44,621 nt of DNA from Sphingobium trunci (GTDB taxonomy: Bacteria; Pseudomonadota; Alphaproteobacteria; Sphingomonadales; Sphingomonadaceae). The first letter of the stretch is position 1, and each line of letters starts with the position of its first letter. A program made the position numbers and the translations under genes. The notes under the pieces are model-generated. The model was given only the letters and a program-made list of their open reading frames with translations. It had not been told where the DNA came from and ran no database searches. The stretch covers positions 1 to 44,621 of the forward strand of contig NZ_JAKUJY010000031.1 of the NCBI RefSeq assembly GCF_022664535.1. Reading direction: 5' to 3'. Shown in pieces: positions 25,200 through 33,157 of this stretch.

Positions 25200-26368
25200 G
25201 ATCCGGCCGCCGCGACGATGATGCCGGATCCGGCCGCGTCGATGCTGTGCTTTTCCTCGCCGGTTCTGGCGTCCAATATCGTGCCCTTGCCCTTTTCGTC
25301 GTTGATGAAGATCATCGCCTCGGCGCCCTGCGATACGCCGATATGAGCGGCGGGATCCTTCAACGGGAAGCGGCGCGCGACTTTCCGGTTCGCCACATCC
25401 AGCACCCAGATTTCGTCCCCGAACGCCTTGTGCGACCAATATTCGCCCATGTGCATCAGGACGAAGACCTCGCCGGTCGTGGCATTATAGGCCATGGGCT
25501 GGCGGGAGCCGGGATACCAATCGACGCTGAGCGGCTTGGTCGAGGCGGGCGCGTATCCGGCCGCCTCCTGCAGGGAAAAGGGCGCGGAGATCACCGGCGA
25601 TGCGCCCATCTTCGCGGTATAGACGAGGCCGGTATAGCTGACGAAGATCGCGAGGTTCTTCGCCTTGTCATAGGCGAAATTCTCGAAGATCGGATCGTCG
25701 TTGGCCGGGAAGAAGGAAGCGCTATGGGTAATTTGCGCCTTGCCGGCGGGCGCGGCTACCGTAGCCATCGAGCCATCCGAGCAAAGGGCGGAGAAGCCCA
25801 CGCCCGGGTTGGGGATCAACGCCGCGCAACCGGGCAGCTCCACTGTCTTGACGAATTTTCGTTTGGCCAGATCGACGACGTTGACGGCGGAGGCCGGGCT
25901 GAAATTATAGACGAACCCCAGCTTGCCGTCGTCGGCCAGGATGAAATTATGCTCGCGCTCGTTGACCAGGATGCGGTTGGGGATAGCGATTTCGCTGACC
26001 AGCTTCAGCGAACTGCTGTCGTAGACCGACACCATGTCCTGCCGCGTGCCGCGATTGCCCTTCGACCAGATGGTTTCCGAGACATAATAATATTTGCCGG
26101 CGGGATCGATCGCCATGTCGGATAGCTGGCTGGAAGCGACCATGCCGAGCATCTTGCCCGTCTTGCCGTCATAGATGCCGGTGCCGTCGACATTCCAGCC
26201 GCCCCGGACGAAGAACCAGTCGGGCTTGGGCGGCGAGATGGTGACGACGTCGGATTCTTCCGGCTCCAGACCGTGCGGGTCTTTCGCCAGTGCGGCGGAA
26301 CCGGCTGAGACCGCGCAAGCCGCGATGGTCGCGCACATGCCGTAAACATAGGCCGAATGAGGCTTCAT
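25196..26368 (-). CDS. TTQ amine dehydrogenase heavy chain (MauB/AauB-like)
   Basis: A 390-residue exported protein: a signal peptide ending near GSAALA, then a seven-bladed beta-propeller with repeats such as DPAGKYYYVSE and FVKTVELPGC. It is the heavy chain that docks the TTQ light chain in the periplasm. The ATG at 26366-26368 is preferred because GGGGGA lies upstream; the in-frame ATG at 26383 has no ribosome site. It is first in a B-E-D-A-cytochrome series. The shared 27-bp element ends 67 bp upstream. Confidence 0.88.
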   Translation of the reverse strand: MKPHSAYVYGMCATIAACAVSAGSAALAKDPHGLEPEESDVVTISPPKPDWFFVRGGWNVDGTGIYDGKTGKMLGMVASSQLSDMAIDPAGKYYYVSETIWSKGNRGTRQDMVSVYDSSSLKLVSEIAIPNRILVNEREHNFILADDGKLGFVYNFSPASAVNVVDLAKRKFVKTVELPGCAALIPNPGVGFSALCSDGSMATVAAPAGKAQITHSASFFPANDDPIFENFAYDKAKNLAIFVSYTGLVYTAKMGASPVISAPFSLQEAAGYAPASTKPLSVDWYPGSRQPMAYNATTGEVFVLMHMGEYWSHKAFGDEIWVLDVANRKVARRFPLKDPAAHIGVSQGAEAMIFINDEKGKGTILDARTGEEKHSIDAAGSGIIVAAAGS

Positions 26369-26429
26369 CCCCGGTTCCCCCATATGTCGCGCCGCCCTGG
26401 CGATGACCGCGCTCGCAGCAATAATGATG

Positions 26430-27644
26430 TCAAGGCTGGACGTTTGTCAAATATTCGTCAAGCGATTCGTAGGAGGTCCGACGCCACCGCAGTCCGCCTG
26501 GCGCGAGATCGGCGAAAGCCAGCAGCAGGCAGGCGGACAGGATCGCCGTCACCGCCGCGTAGAGCAGTCCGCCCGCCCCGAAGGCGAGGCTGGCCAGCGA
26601 TCCGGCGACTGGCCCCAGCGTCATGCCCAGCGGATGGGTGCAGGCGACGAAGCGCCGGAACAGGCCGTCCCGGCCGGCGGCGCTGGCGAGCCCGGAGCTG
26701 CGCACGATGATCGCGGTCGATCCGATGTTCAGCAGGATGATCGAGACGATGAACAGGATCGGGTCGCCATCGCGGGTCGCGAGGATCGGGCAGATCAGCG
26801 ACAATCCGCTCAACGGGCCGGTGAGCGCTGGAGGCACCGCCGGTCGCTCCCGCATGACGAAGAACGCCGTCGCCGCGCCAGCAAGAGATCCGACCGCCAC
26901 GGCCTGGCCGATCGTCGCCTCGGAAATGCCGGCATCGATCGCCAGCGCGCCGGCGAAGCTCCACACCATCATCGTCGCGCAGATGAACAGCAATGTCGCG
27001 CCGGCGGCGGCCCAGGCGCGGGTGTCGCTGTGCCCCGGTCCGCCCGATGCACGGGCCGGGGTGGCCGGCTCGCGGCGGCTGACGGCCTGCGGATATCGGA
27101 CGCATATGGCCAGCGCGCACAGAGGCGCGATCGCCAGTGTCGCAAGCGCTATAGCGGCGCCCGCCGTGTCAGCGATGGTCGGCAGCAGGAGCGCTACGGC
27201 CGTCGCCACGCCGAGCTGGCACAGGAAGACCGCGCCATAGGCGCCGTGCGGCCGGTGGGCCGCTGCATTGCTCATGGCCTGGGTATAGAGCACGCCCGTC
27301 GCGAGGCCGAAGAGACAGCGCAGACCGAGCAGCAGGGCAAAATCCCCGGTCCATGCGGTAGCCAGCGCAGCCAGCAGGGCGACCAGCGCCGCCGTCGGGA
27401 AGATCGGGCCCGACAGGCGGCGGCCATATTGCCAGGTGACCAGCGCGCCGAGCGCCATGCCGCACTGTGACGCGCTGACGATCCAGCCATGCCGGTCCGG
27501 CGACAGGCCGTGGGCGGACGACAGCAGCGTCAGGAAGACGGGGTCGATCCCCGGCTGGAGCACGCCCAGGCAGGCGAGCGCCACGGCGGGCAGGAGCAGG
27601 GGTTGGTCGCCGCTTGGTCGAAGCACCGGGCACTCCACAGCCAT
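26430..27644 (-). CDS. MFS transporter
   Basis: A 404-residue protein with about 12 hydrophobic segments, the length and pattern of the major facilitator superfamily. Residues in the first half include DRHGWIVSASQCGMALGAL and YGRRLSGP, matching an MFS loop 2-3 motif. It lies between tetR and the TTQ amine dehydrogenase genes, all on the minus strand, so it may move the amine, its aldehyde/acid product or a toxic analogue. Direction and substrate cannot be told. Its 3' end contains the shared regulatory element for the next operon. Confidence 0.82.
   Translation of the reverse strand: MAVECPVLRPSGDQPLLLPAVALACLGVLQPGIDPVFLTLLSSAHGLSPDRHGWIVSASQCGMALGALVTWQYGRRLSGPIFPTAALVALLAALATAWTGDFALLLGLRCLFGLATGVLYTQAMSNAAAHRPHGAYGAVFLCQLGVATAVALLLPTIADTAGAAIALATLAIAPLCALAICVRYPQAVSRREPATPARASGGPGHSDTRAWAAAGATLLFICATMMVWSFAGALAIDAGISEATIGQAVAVGSLAGAATAFFVMRERPAVPPALTGPLSGLSLICPILATRDGDPILFIVSIILLNIGSTAIIVRSSGLASAAGRDGLFRRFVACTHPLGMTLGPVAGSLASLAFGAGGLLYAAVTAILSACLLLAFADLAPGGLRWRRTSYESLDEYLTNVQP
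26436..26462 (-). promoter_or_regulatory. Shared 27-bp element, heavy-chain copy
   Basis: Minus-strand CTTGAC-N6-TTGA-N5-GTCCAG, 67 bp before the TTQ heavy-chain start. Over a wider 34-bp alignment with the qhpA copy (22831-22864 against 26432-26465), 26 positions are identical. It lies inside the last codons of the upstream MFS gene. A second TTGACA with CATTAT 18 bp beyond may be part of a promoter. Confidence 0.72.
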
Positions 27645-27695
27645 GGGCGGCGCGTCATGCGCCGACCGGCCCGCCGGGCATTCTCTCCGATTCGC

Positions 27696-28358
27696 TCAGG
27701 TCAATGCTTGTGTCAGTTCCGCAATCTCACCGGGTTGCACGCGTTTGACAAGATCGACGAACCATTTCGCCGATAGTGCGGTGATCGCCTTCATCCGCGG
27801 CGCCCATGGCTTCAGGTAGCCGGTGAAGGGCGTGGTCCCCTCCATCGAGGCGCTGATGAACAGCGAAAGGGTGCGCACTTCGTCCGCGTTCAGCGCCGGA
27901 TTGATCCGCTGCACATATTCGCCGATCACGTCATGCACCCTGGCGTAGAAAGCGCGAACGCGGTCGGCGATGAAGTCATTATGGTTGGCGAGCGCCCATA
28001 ATTCGGTGAACAGGCGCGTCGTTCGCTTGGAACTGATATCGTCCAGGCAGATGATGATGACCAGCCGCAGCCGATCCTCGTCCGACAGTGCCGGCTGGCG
28101 CACGGTGACGTCCAACTTGCTGTTATAAGTGTCCATGATTTCGTCCAGCAGCACCTGGACGAGCAGTTCCTTCTTCGGGAAATGATAGCTGACATTGCCA
28201 ACGCGCAAGCCGCAGGCCGCCGCGACCCGCCGGATCGTGAAGGCGCCGGCGCCCTCGTCGATCAGCACATTGAGCGCCGCCCGCAATATGGCGTCAACCG
28301 TTTCGGAGCCGCGCGCGTAGATGCCGGGGCGGACCGGCGCGAGTTCGATATCGATCAT
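27696..28358 (-). CDS. TetR-family regulator
   Basis: A 220-residue TetR-family protein. N-terminal helix-turn-helix (residues ~20-65) with FTIRRVAAACGLRVGNVSYHFPKKELL; the C-terminal ligand-binding helices are divergent. It is transcribed divergently from the cytochrome/molybdenum-hydroxylase operon and upstream of the MFS gene. The 204-bp divergent region contains a copy of the 27-bp element, making this the nearest candidate regulator for the amine regulon, although a direct-repeat site is unusual for TetR proteins, which mostly bind dyads. Confidence 0.87.
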   Translation of the reverse strand: MIDIELAPVRPGIYARGSETVDAILRAALNVLIDEGAGAFTIRRVAAACGLRVGNVSYHFPKKELLVQVLLDEIMDTYNSKLDVTVRQPALSDEDRLRLVIIICLDDISSKRTTRLFTELWALANHNDFIADRVRAFYARVHDVIGEYVQRINPALNADEVRTLSLFISASMEGTTPFTGYLKPWAPRMKAITALSAKWFVDLVKRVQPGEIAELTQALT

Positions 28359-28435
28359 GCGGCCTTTCTAGACTCTGCCGGAGGGAGGGGCCACCCTTTC
28401 TCGATTAACAATTGTCCATCGGGCAGGCATTGCCA

Positions 28436-28462
28436 CTTGACGAAACCTTGATGTCTGTCCAG
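28436..28462 (+). promoter_or_regulatory. Shared 27-bp element, cytochrome/Mo-hydroxylase copy
   Basis: Plus-strand CTTGAC-N6-TTGA-N5-GTCCAG ending 100 bp before the cytochrome c start at 28563. It has the same spacing and orientation relative to its gene as the copies at 22835-22861 and 26436-26462; its second half-site is TTGAT, not TTGAC. It lies in the divergent tetR/cytochrome intergenic region. Confidence 0.68.
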
Positions 28463-28562
28463 ATTTTCCCGCGTCGCCCGCCGGTACGGGATCGACGCAG
28501 AATCGATCCGCCACGCGAAGGCCTTTGGCGTTTTTCGGGAAAACGAGGGTATAAGGGTTCAT

Positions 28563-29039
28563 ATGATAGCTCTGCGCACCGGCTTGATCGCCATCGCCTC
28601 CCTGCTTGCCCTGGCCGGCGCCAGCGGGGATGCACAGGCGGCGGGCGACAAAATCTACGCCTCCCGCTGCTCCATGTGCCATCAACCGACCGGCGCCGGG
28701 CTGCCCGGGCAGTTTCCGCGCCTGAAGGGCCGGGTCGGCGCAATCGCCGCCACCAAGCCGGGCCGGGCCTATCTGGCCAACGTCCTGCTATTTGGCATGT
28801 TCGGCGGGATCGATGTCGACGGCAAGCATATCGGTGGGATGATGCCACCCATGGGATCGCTCGCCGATCAGGACATAGCCGATACGCTGAACTTCGTCGC
28901 CGCCATGGAAAAGCCGAAAAAGCCGGTCGCGCCCTTCACCGCCGCTGAGATCAAGGCAGCGCGCGCGGGCGGGCCGCTGACCGCGTCGGCCGTCGGCAAG
29001 ATCCGCGCCGACCTCGTGTCGAAGGGCGTCATTCCATAA
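28563..29039 (+). CDS. c-type cytochrome of the Mo-hydroxylase operon
   Basis: A 158-residue exported monohaem cytochrome: signal peptide ending near GDAQAAG, haem c site CSMCH (about residues 39-43), and a downstream GGMMPPMGSL that supplies the probable axial Met. An AAGGG ribosome site precedes ATG 28563. It lies 31 bp before the [2Fe-2S] subunit gene and likely takes electrons from the molybdenum enzyme, or from either amine dehydrogenase, in the periplasm. Confidence 0.88.
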   Translation: MIALRTGLIAIASLLALAGASGDAQAAGDKIYASRCSMCHQPTGAGLPGQFPRLKGRVGAIAATKPGRAYLANVLLFGMFGGIDVDGKHIGGMMPPMGSLADQDIADTLNFVAAMEKPKKPVAPFTAAEIKAARAGGPLTASAVGKIRADLVSKGVIP

Positions 29040-29070
29040 GCGTGCGACGGGGAATAAGGGAGGGAGGGGC

Positions 29071-29547
29071 ATGGCGATCACGCTGACGGTCAATCGGAAA
29101 CATTATGCGGTGTCGGTCGATCCGGAAAAGCCGCTGCTCTGGATATTGCGCGAGGATCTGCGCCTGCCTGGCACCAAATTTGGTTGTGGTGCCGGGCTGT
29201 GCGGCGCCTGCACCGTGCTGCTGGACGGGCAGGCGGTGCGATCCTGCCAGACGCCGCTGAGCGCTGTCGGCGCAGCGAAGGTCACGACCATCGAGGACAT
29301 CCGATCCGTACCCGCGGGCAAGCATGTGGTGGAAGCCTGGATCGACCTGGACGTGCCGCAATGCGGATATTGCCAAGCCGGCCAGATCATGTCCGCGACA
29401 TGGCTGCTGGGTCAGACGCCCGATCCGCAGGATGCGGACATCGACGCAGCCATGAGCGGCAATATCTGTCGCTGCTCCACCTATCTGCGCATCCGCAAGG
29501 CGATCAAGCAGGCGGCCGCCGCAACCCAGGCGGACAAGGCGGCATGA
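29071..29547 (+). CDS. [2Fe-2S] subunit of a molybdenum hydroxylase (IorA-like)
   Basis: A 158-residue small subunit of the xanthine dehydrogenase family. The N-terminal plant-type ferredoxin cluster uses GCGAGLCGACTVLLDG and a later Cys (VRSC). The C-terminal cluster uses CGYCQAGQ and ICRCSTY. It relays electrons from the molybdenum centre to a cytochrome. Its length is typical of IorA/aldehyde dehydrogenase small subunits. A GGGAGG ribosome site precedes ATG 29071, and its stop overlaps the large-subunit start (ATGA). Confidence 0.92.
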   Translation: MAITLTVNRKHYAVSVDPEKPLLWILREDLRLPGTKFGCGAGLCGACTVLLDGQAVRSCQTPLSAVGAAKVTTIEDIRSVPAGKHVVEAWIDLDVPQCGYCQAGQIMSATWLLGQTPDPQDADIDAAMSGNICRCSTYLRIRKAIKQAAAATQADKAA

Positions 29548-31736
29548 ACGCCGCCGACGCGATCAGCCGACGCTCCTTCCTCTCGGCCTCGCTGCTGGCG
29601 GGCGCGGCATTGGCCTTCCATGTGCGGCTGGCGCTGGCGGCGGAAAACGGCGCACCCGTCGGGACGCTGACCGCCTTTGTGCGGATCAATCCCGACAACA
29701 GCGTCGTCATCGGCGCCAAAAATCCGGAGATCGGTCAGGGCGTCAAGACGATGCTGCCGATGCTGATCGCGGAGGAACTGGATGTCGACTGGGAGCAGGT
29801 ACGGATCGAGCAGACGCTGGCGGACGACAAGATTTACGGCCCGCAAAGCGCGGGCGGCAGCCGCGCGACGCCGGTCAACTGGTTGCCGATGCGGCAGGCG
29901 GGGGCGGCCGCGCGCGCCATGCTGGTTTCCGCCGCGGCGACCCAGTGGGGCGTGAAGCCGGATGCGCTGATCACCAGCGGCGGCATGGTGCGTCACGCCG
30001 CCTCGGGGCGATCGGCCAGCTATGCCTCGCTCGCGCCGGCCGCCGCCGCTGTTCCGCCGCCAGCGTTCGAAACCGTGCCACTCAAGCCTGACAGCGCGTT
30101 CCGCATCATCGGCACGCCCCGGCGTGGCGTCGATACGCCCGCTATCGTGCGGGGGGCGCCGCTGTTCGGCATCGATACCGATCTGCCGAATATGGTCTAT
30201 GCCGCGCTGGAAACCTGCCCGGTGTTTCAGGGCGTCATCAAAAGCCATGACGATGCGGCGGCGTTGGCCGTGAAGGGCGTCATCGCCGTCGTCCCGATCA
30301 ACAGCGGCATCGTGCCCAAGGGGCAGAAGGACGCGCTGGCGATCGTCGCGGACAGCTGGTGGACCGCGCAGAAGGCGCGCGCGCTGCTGAAGGTCGAATG
30401 GGACCTGGCGGCCCAGCGACATTTTTCCACGGCCGGCTATGAGAAGGCGGCGGTCTCCAGTCTGTCGGGGGCGCCGCAGAGCGATATCCTCAGGAAAGGC
30501 GACGTCGCGGCGGGGTTGGCCGGCGCGGTCAAGACCGTGTCGGCACGCTATGACTATCCATTTCTGGCGCATGCCACGCTGGAGCCGCAAAATTGCACCG
30601 GGCTGTTCGACCAGGATCGGCTGACGCTTTGGGCGCCCTCGCAGGCGCCGACCGGTGGGCGCAAGCAGGTCGCCGACATGCTCGGCATCGCGCCCGAAAG
30701 CCTGATCATTCATCTGACCCGTATCGGCGGCGGCTTCGGTCGACGGCTGATGAGCGACTATATGGTGCAGGTGGCGCAAATAGCGCGCGCGCTGCCCGGC
30801 CGTCCGGTCAAGATGATCTACAGCCGGGCCGACGATATCCGGCATGATTTTTATCGTCCGGCCGGCTGGCACGGGCTGACCGCCGGTCTCGACAAGGATG
30901 GCGCGATCGTCGCGCTGAAGGATCATTTCGTGACCTTCGGCGCACCGGACGCGCCGGTCCGCGCTGCGGAAATGGAGGCGACCGAATTTCCGGCCCAGAT
31001 CGTGCCCAATATCCATTTCGGCGCGTCGTGGCTCCAGACGAACCTTTCGACCGGCTGGCTGCGCGCCCCGACGTCCAACGCCATGGCCTTCGTGTTCCAG
31101 TCCTTCCTGGATGAGGTGGCGCTGGCGGCCGGTGTCGACCTGCCGACCTTGATCCTGCGCACGCTGGGCGAGGACCGCCTGTTGCCGCAGGTCGGGCGAG
31201 CGCCGCAGTTCAACACCGGTCGCGCGCGCAAGGTGATCGAGGAAGCACGCCGCTTCGCGGCCTGGGACGGAAAGCGGCCCGACCGGTGGACCGGGATTGG
31301 GCGCGGCTTCGGCTTCTATTTCAGCCATGCCGGTTATTTCGCCGAGGTAGTGGACGCGACCGTCTCCAAGTCCGGCCAGATCAAGGTCGACAAGGTCTGG
31401 GTCGTCGGCGACATTGGCAGCCACGTCATTAATCCGCTCAATGCCGAGCACCAGGCGCAGGGGTCCGTGATCGACGGGCTGGCGCAGGCGATCATCGGGC
31501 AGAAGATCGATCAGGTCGACGGCGCCGTCGTGCAGGAGAATTTCGACGGCTTCCCGCTGATGCGGATCGACAGCGCGCCGCCGGAGGTCGCCGTGCGCTT
31601 CGTGACCAGCCCGTACCCGCCGACCGGCATAGGCGAACCAGCGCTTCCCCCTGTCATCCCCGCGCTGGCCAATGCGATCTACGCCGCGACGGGCCAACGC
31701 CTGCGTTCGTTGCCGCTGCGGACGGCTGCCGTCTGA
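29544..31736 (+). CDS. Molybdopterin-binding large subunit, IorB/aldehyde dehydrogenase type
   Basis: A 730-residue xanthine dehydrogenase-family subunit with a Tat signal (SRRSFLSASLLAGAALA). It contains the molybdopterin-binding stretches TRIGGGFGRR and YSRADDIRHDFYRPA and the C-terminal GIGEPALPP with the probable catalytic Glu. Relatives oxidise aldehydes or N-heterocycles using water. Beside two amine dehydrogenases the likely substrate is the product aldehyde, but this is inferred. Being Tat-exported, it acts in the periplasm with the cytochrome encoded first in the operon. No FAD subunit is present, as expected for this branch. Confidence 0.9.
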   Translation: MNAADAISRRSFLSASLLAGAALAFHVRLALAAENGAPVGTLTAFVRINPDNSVVIGAKNPEIGQGVKTMLPMLIAEELDVDWEQVRIEQTLADDKIYGPQSAGGSRATPVNWLPMRQAGAAARAMLVSAAATQWGVKPDALITSGGMVRHAASGRSASYASLAPAAAAVPPPAFETVPLKPDSAFRIIGTPRRGVDTPAIVRGAPLFGIDTDLPNMVYAALETCPVFQGVIKSHDDAAALAVKGVIAVVPINSGIVPKGQKDALAIVADSWWTAQKARALLKVEWDLAAQRHFSTAGYEKAAVSSLSGAPQSDILRKGDVAAGLAGAVKTVSARYDYPFLAHATLEPQNCTGLFDQDRLTLWAPSQAPTGGRKQVADMLGIAPESLIIHLTRIGGGFGRRLMSDYMVQVAQIARALPGRPVKMIYSRADDIRHDFYRPAGWHGLTAGLDKDGAIVALKDHFVTFGAPDAPVRAAEMEATEFPAQIVPNIHFGASWLQTNLSTGWLRAPTSNAMAFVFQSFLDEVALAAGVDLPTLILRTLGEDRLLPQVGRAPQFNTGRARKVIEEARRFAAWDGKRPDRWTGIGRGFGFYFSHAGYFAEVVDATVSKSGQIKVDKVWVVGDIGSHVINPLNAEHQAQGSVIDGLAQAIIGQKIDQVDGAVVQENFDGFPLMRIDSAPPEVAVRFVTSPYPPTGIGEPALPPVIPALANAIYAATGQRLRSLPLRTAAV

Positions 31737-32000
31737 ACAGCTAGCCTATGTGGCCATGCCGTTCACACGTTCAGCAGATTGGCCCTTTCCCGCCGACAAA
31801 CAGGTCATTCAGAGTTCCGCGCCAGCCCGCTGATAGCTGCCCTGCGTTTATACAACTTAAGGGCTCGGAAATCTGTCGGCGATAAATTGCGAGGCGGCCC
31901 TAGGTGATTGTTCCCAACGCCGGATCGAATCATTTTGACGCTTGGAATTAATTGTAGGGCGCTGATAGTAAAGGGGAAGAATAATGGGGGAGGAATGCTG

Positions 32001-32660
32001 ATGCGTGGTTTGATTGTGTCACTGCTGGTCGCGTTGGCTACGCCGACTTTAGCTGTCGCCGCGGATCGTGTGGTCACGCTAGCTCCTGACAATCCGCTCG
32101 CAGGTGCCATACGGCTGGGCGAAGCGACCGGTGGCCCGAGCGTTCACGATGCCGTTCCGGCGGACGTCGCGGAGAAGGTATTTACTTCGCCATCTGACAG
32201 CGAGCCGGCGAACGGATGGTTCACCCGCACCTATACCGCCGCGCTGAAAACCAACGGCTTCATGGCAAAGAAGCCGGAGCTTGCGCGCTACGAACTGAGC
32301 GCGGAAGTCAAATCGATGGCGGTTACGCCCTTGCTGAGCGGATCTCATCACACCAGCGTGGTGGTGTACCGGTTGCGGGATATCACCAAAGATGCGGTTG
32401 TGTGGGAGCAAACGCAGTCCACGGACTTCGATGTCCGGCGCGGCATGCGGTTCGGGGCAATCGGCGGCGCGATAGGCTCTGCTGCTGGTGGCGCTTTGGC
32501 GGGGCAGAATCCGGCGGTAACAGCAAGTATGATCAGTAATCAGCGTCCACACCGCCCCTTCGATATCCGCATCGATGTGTGGGAGGGGATTATGCGCGGG
32601 TTCCAACAAATGGCGCAGAAGACGATGATCGAACTCTCAACCTTCCAACCACCTGCCTAG
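32001..32660 (+). CDS. Exported protein with glycine-zipper segment, unknown
   Basis: A 219-residue exported protein. The signal peptide ends near TLAVAADR. The middle has VVVYRLRDITKDAVVWEQT, like outer-membrane-associated lipoprotein-type folds, and a small-residue stretch (GAIGGAIGSAAGGALAG, about residues 152-168) resembles a glycine zipper. The ATG at 32001 is preferred over 31995 because GGAGGA is then spaced about seven bases away. The gap 31737-32000 after the Mo-hydroxylase holds no gene. Function unknown. Confidence 0.7.
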   Translation: MRGLIVSLLVALATPTLAVAADRVVTLAPDNPLAGAIRLGEATGGPSVHDAVPADVAEKVFTSPSDSEPANGWFTRTYTAALKTNGFMAKKPELARYELSAEVKSMAVTPLLSGSHHTSVVVYRLRDITKDAVVWEQTQSTDFDVRRGMRFGAIGGAIGSAAGGALAGQNPAVTASMISNQRPHRPFDIRIDVWEGIMRGFQQMAQKTMIELSTFQPPA

Positions 32661-32839
32661 CAATAAATGCGTTTTCCATTCGGTCGGACCCGCCAACAGA
32701 GCCGCCGTTCCCGGAGTCGAAACGGCTCCCTGACACCCGCCATTCGTTCAGTTTGAACTGCAGACGCTAATCAGACCATCTCTTCGATCCTCGAACCAAA
32801 TGCTTGCGCATAGATATTTTCTTAATTAGGAAATTATCT

Positions 32840-33157
32840 ATGGAGAAAGTCTTCAAGGCACTGGCATCCGAGCCACGCCGGCGGATGCTCAACCACCTCA
32901 CTGGCGGCCCGATGACGGTGAGTGAAATCGGCGCGCATTTCGACATGGCGATGCCATCGATCTCCAAACATCTGGCCGTCCTCAAGGACGCGGGTCTGGT
33001 CCAGGAACAAAAGCGGGGTCAGTTCGTGCTCTACAGCATTGCAGCCGATCACATGGCCAACCTACTCTATGGATTTCTTACGCCATTCTGCCCGGAAGCA
33101 CGGAAGATCGTGAAGGACCGTAAGAGAGCGTCCAGACAGACCGGCGGCAAGCCGTGA
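32840..33157 (+). CDS. ArsR-family regulator
   Basis: A 105-residue winged-helix regulator of the ArsR family: helix-turn-helix with MTVSEIGAHFDMAMPSISKHLAVLKDAGLVQEQKRGQF (about residues 25-60). There is no obvious metal-binding ELCVCDL motif, so it is probably not a metal sensor. The ATG at 32840 follows AGGAAA. Its stop overlaps the next gene's GTG start by four bases, placing it at the head of a four-gene operon with a desaturase and a Coq4-like protein. Confidence 0.86.
   Translation: MEKVFKALASEPRRRMLNHLTGGPMTVSEIGAHFDMAMPSISKHLAVLKDAGLVQEQKRGQFVLYSIAADHMANLLYGFLTPFCPEARKIVKDRKRASRQTGGKP

Noticed and set aside
29481..31697. Very long minus-strand open frame opposite the Mo-hydroxylase large subunit
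   Set aside because: It is the high-GC mirror of a strongly supported coding region and its translation is Arg/Asp/His-rich without domains.
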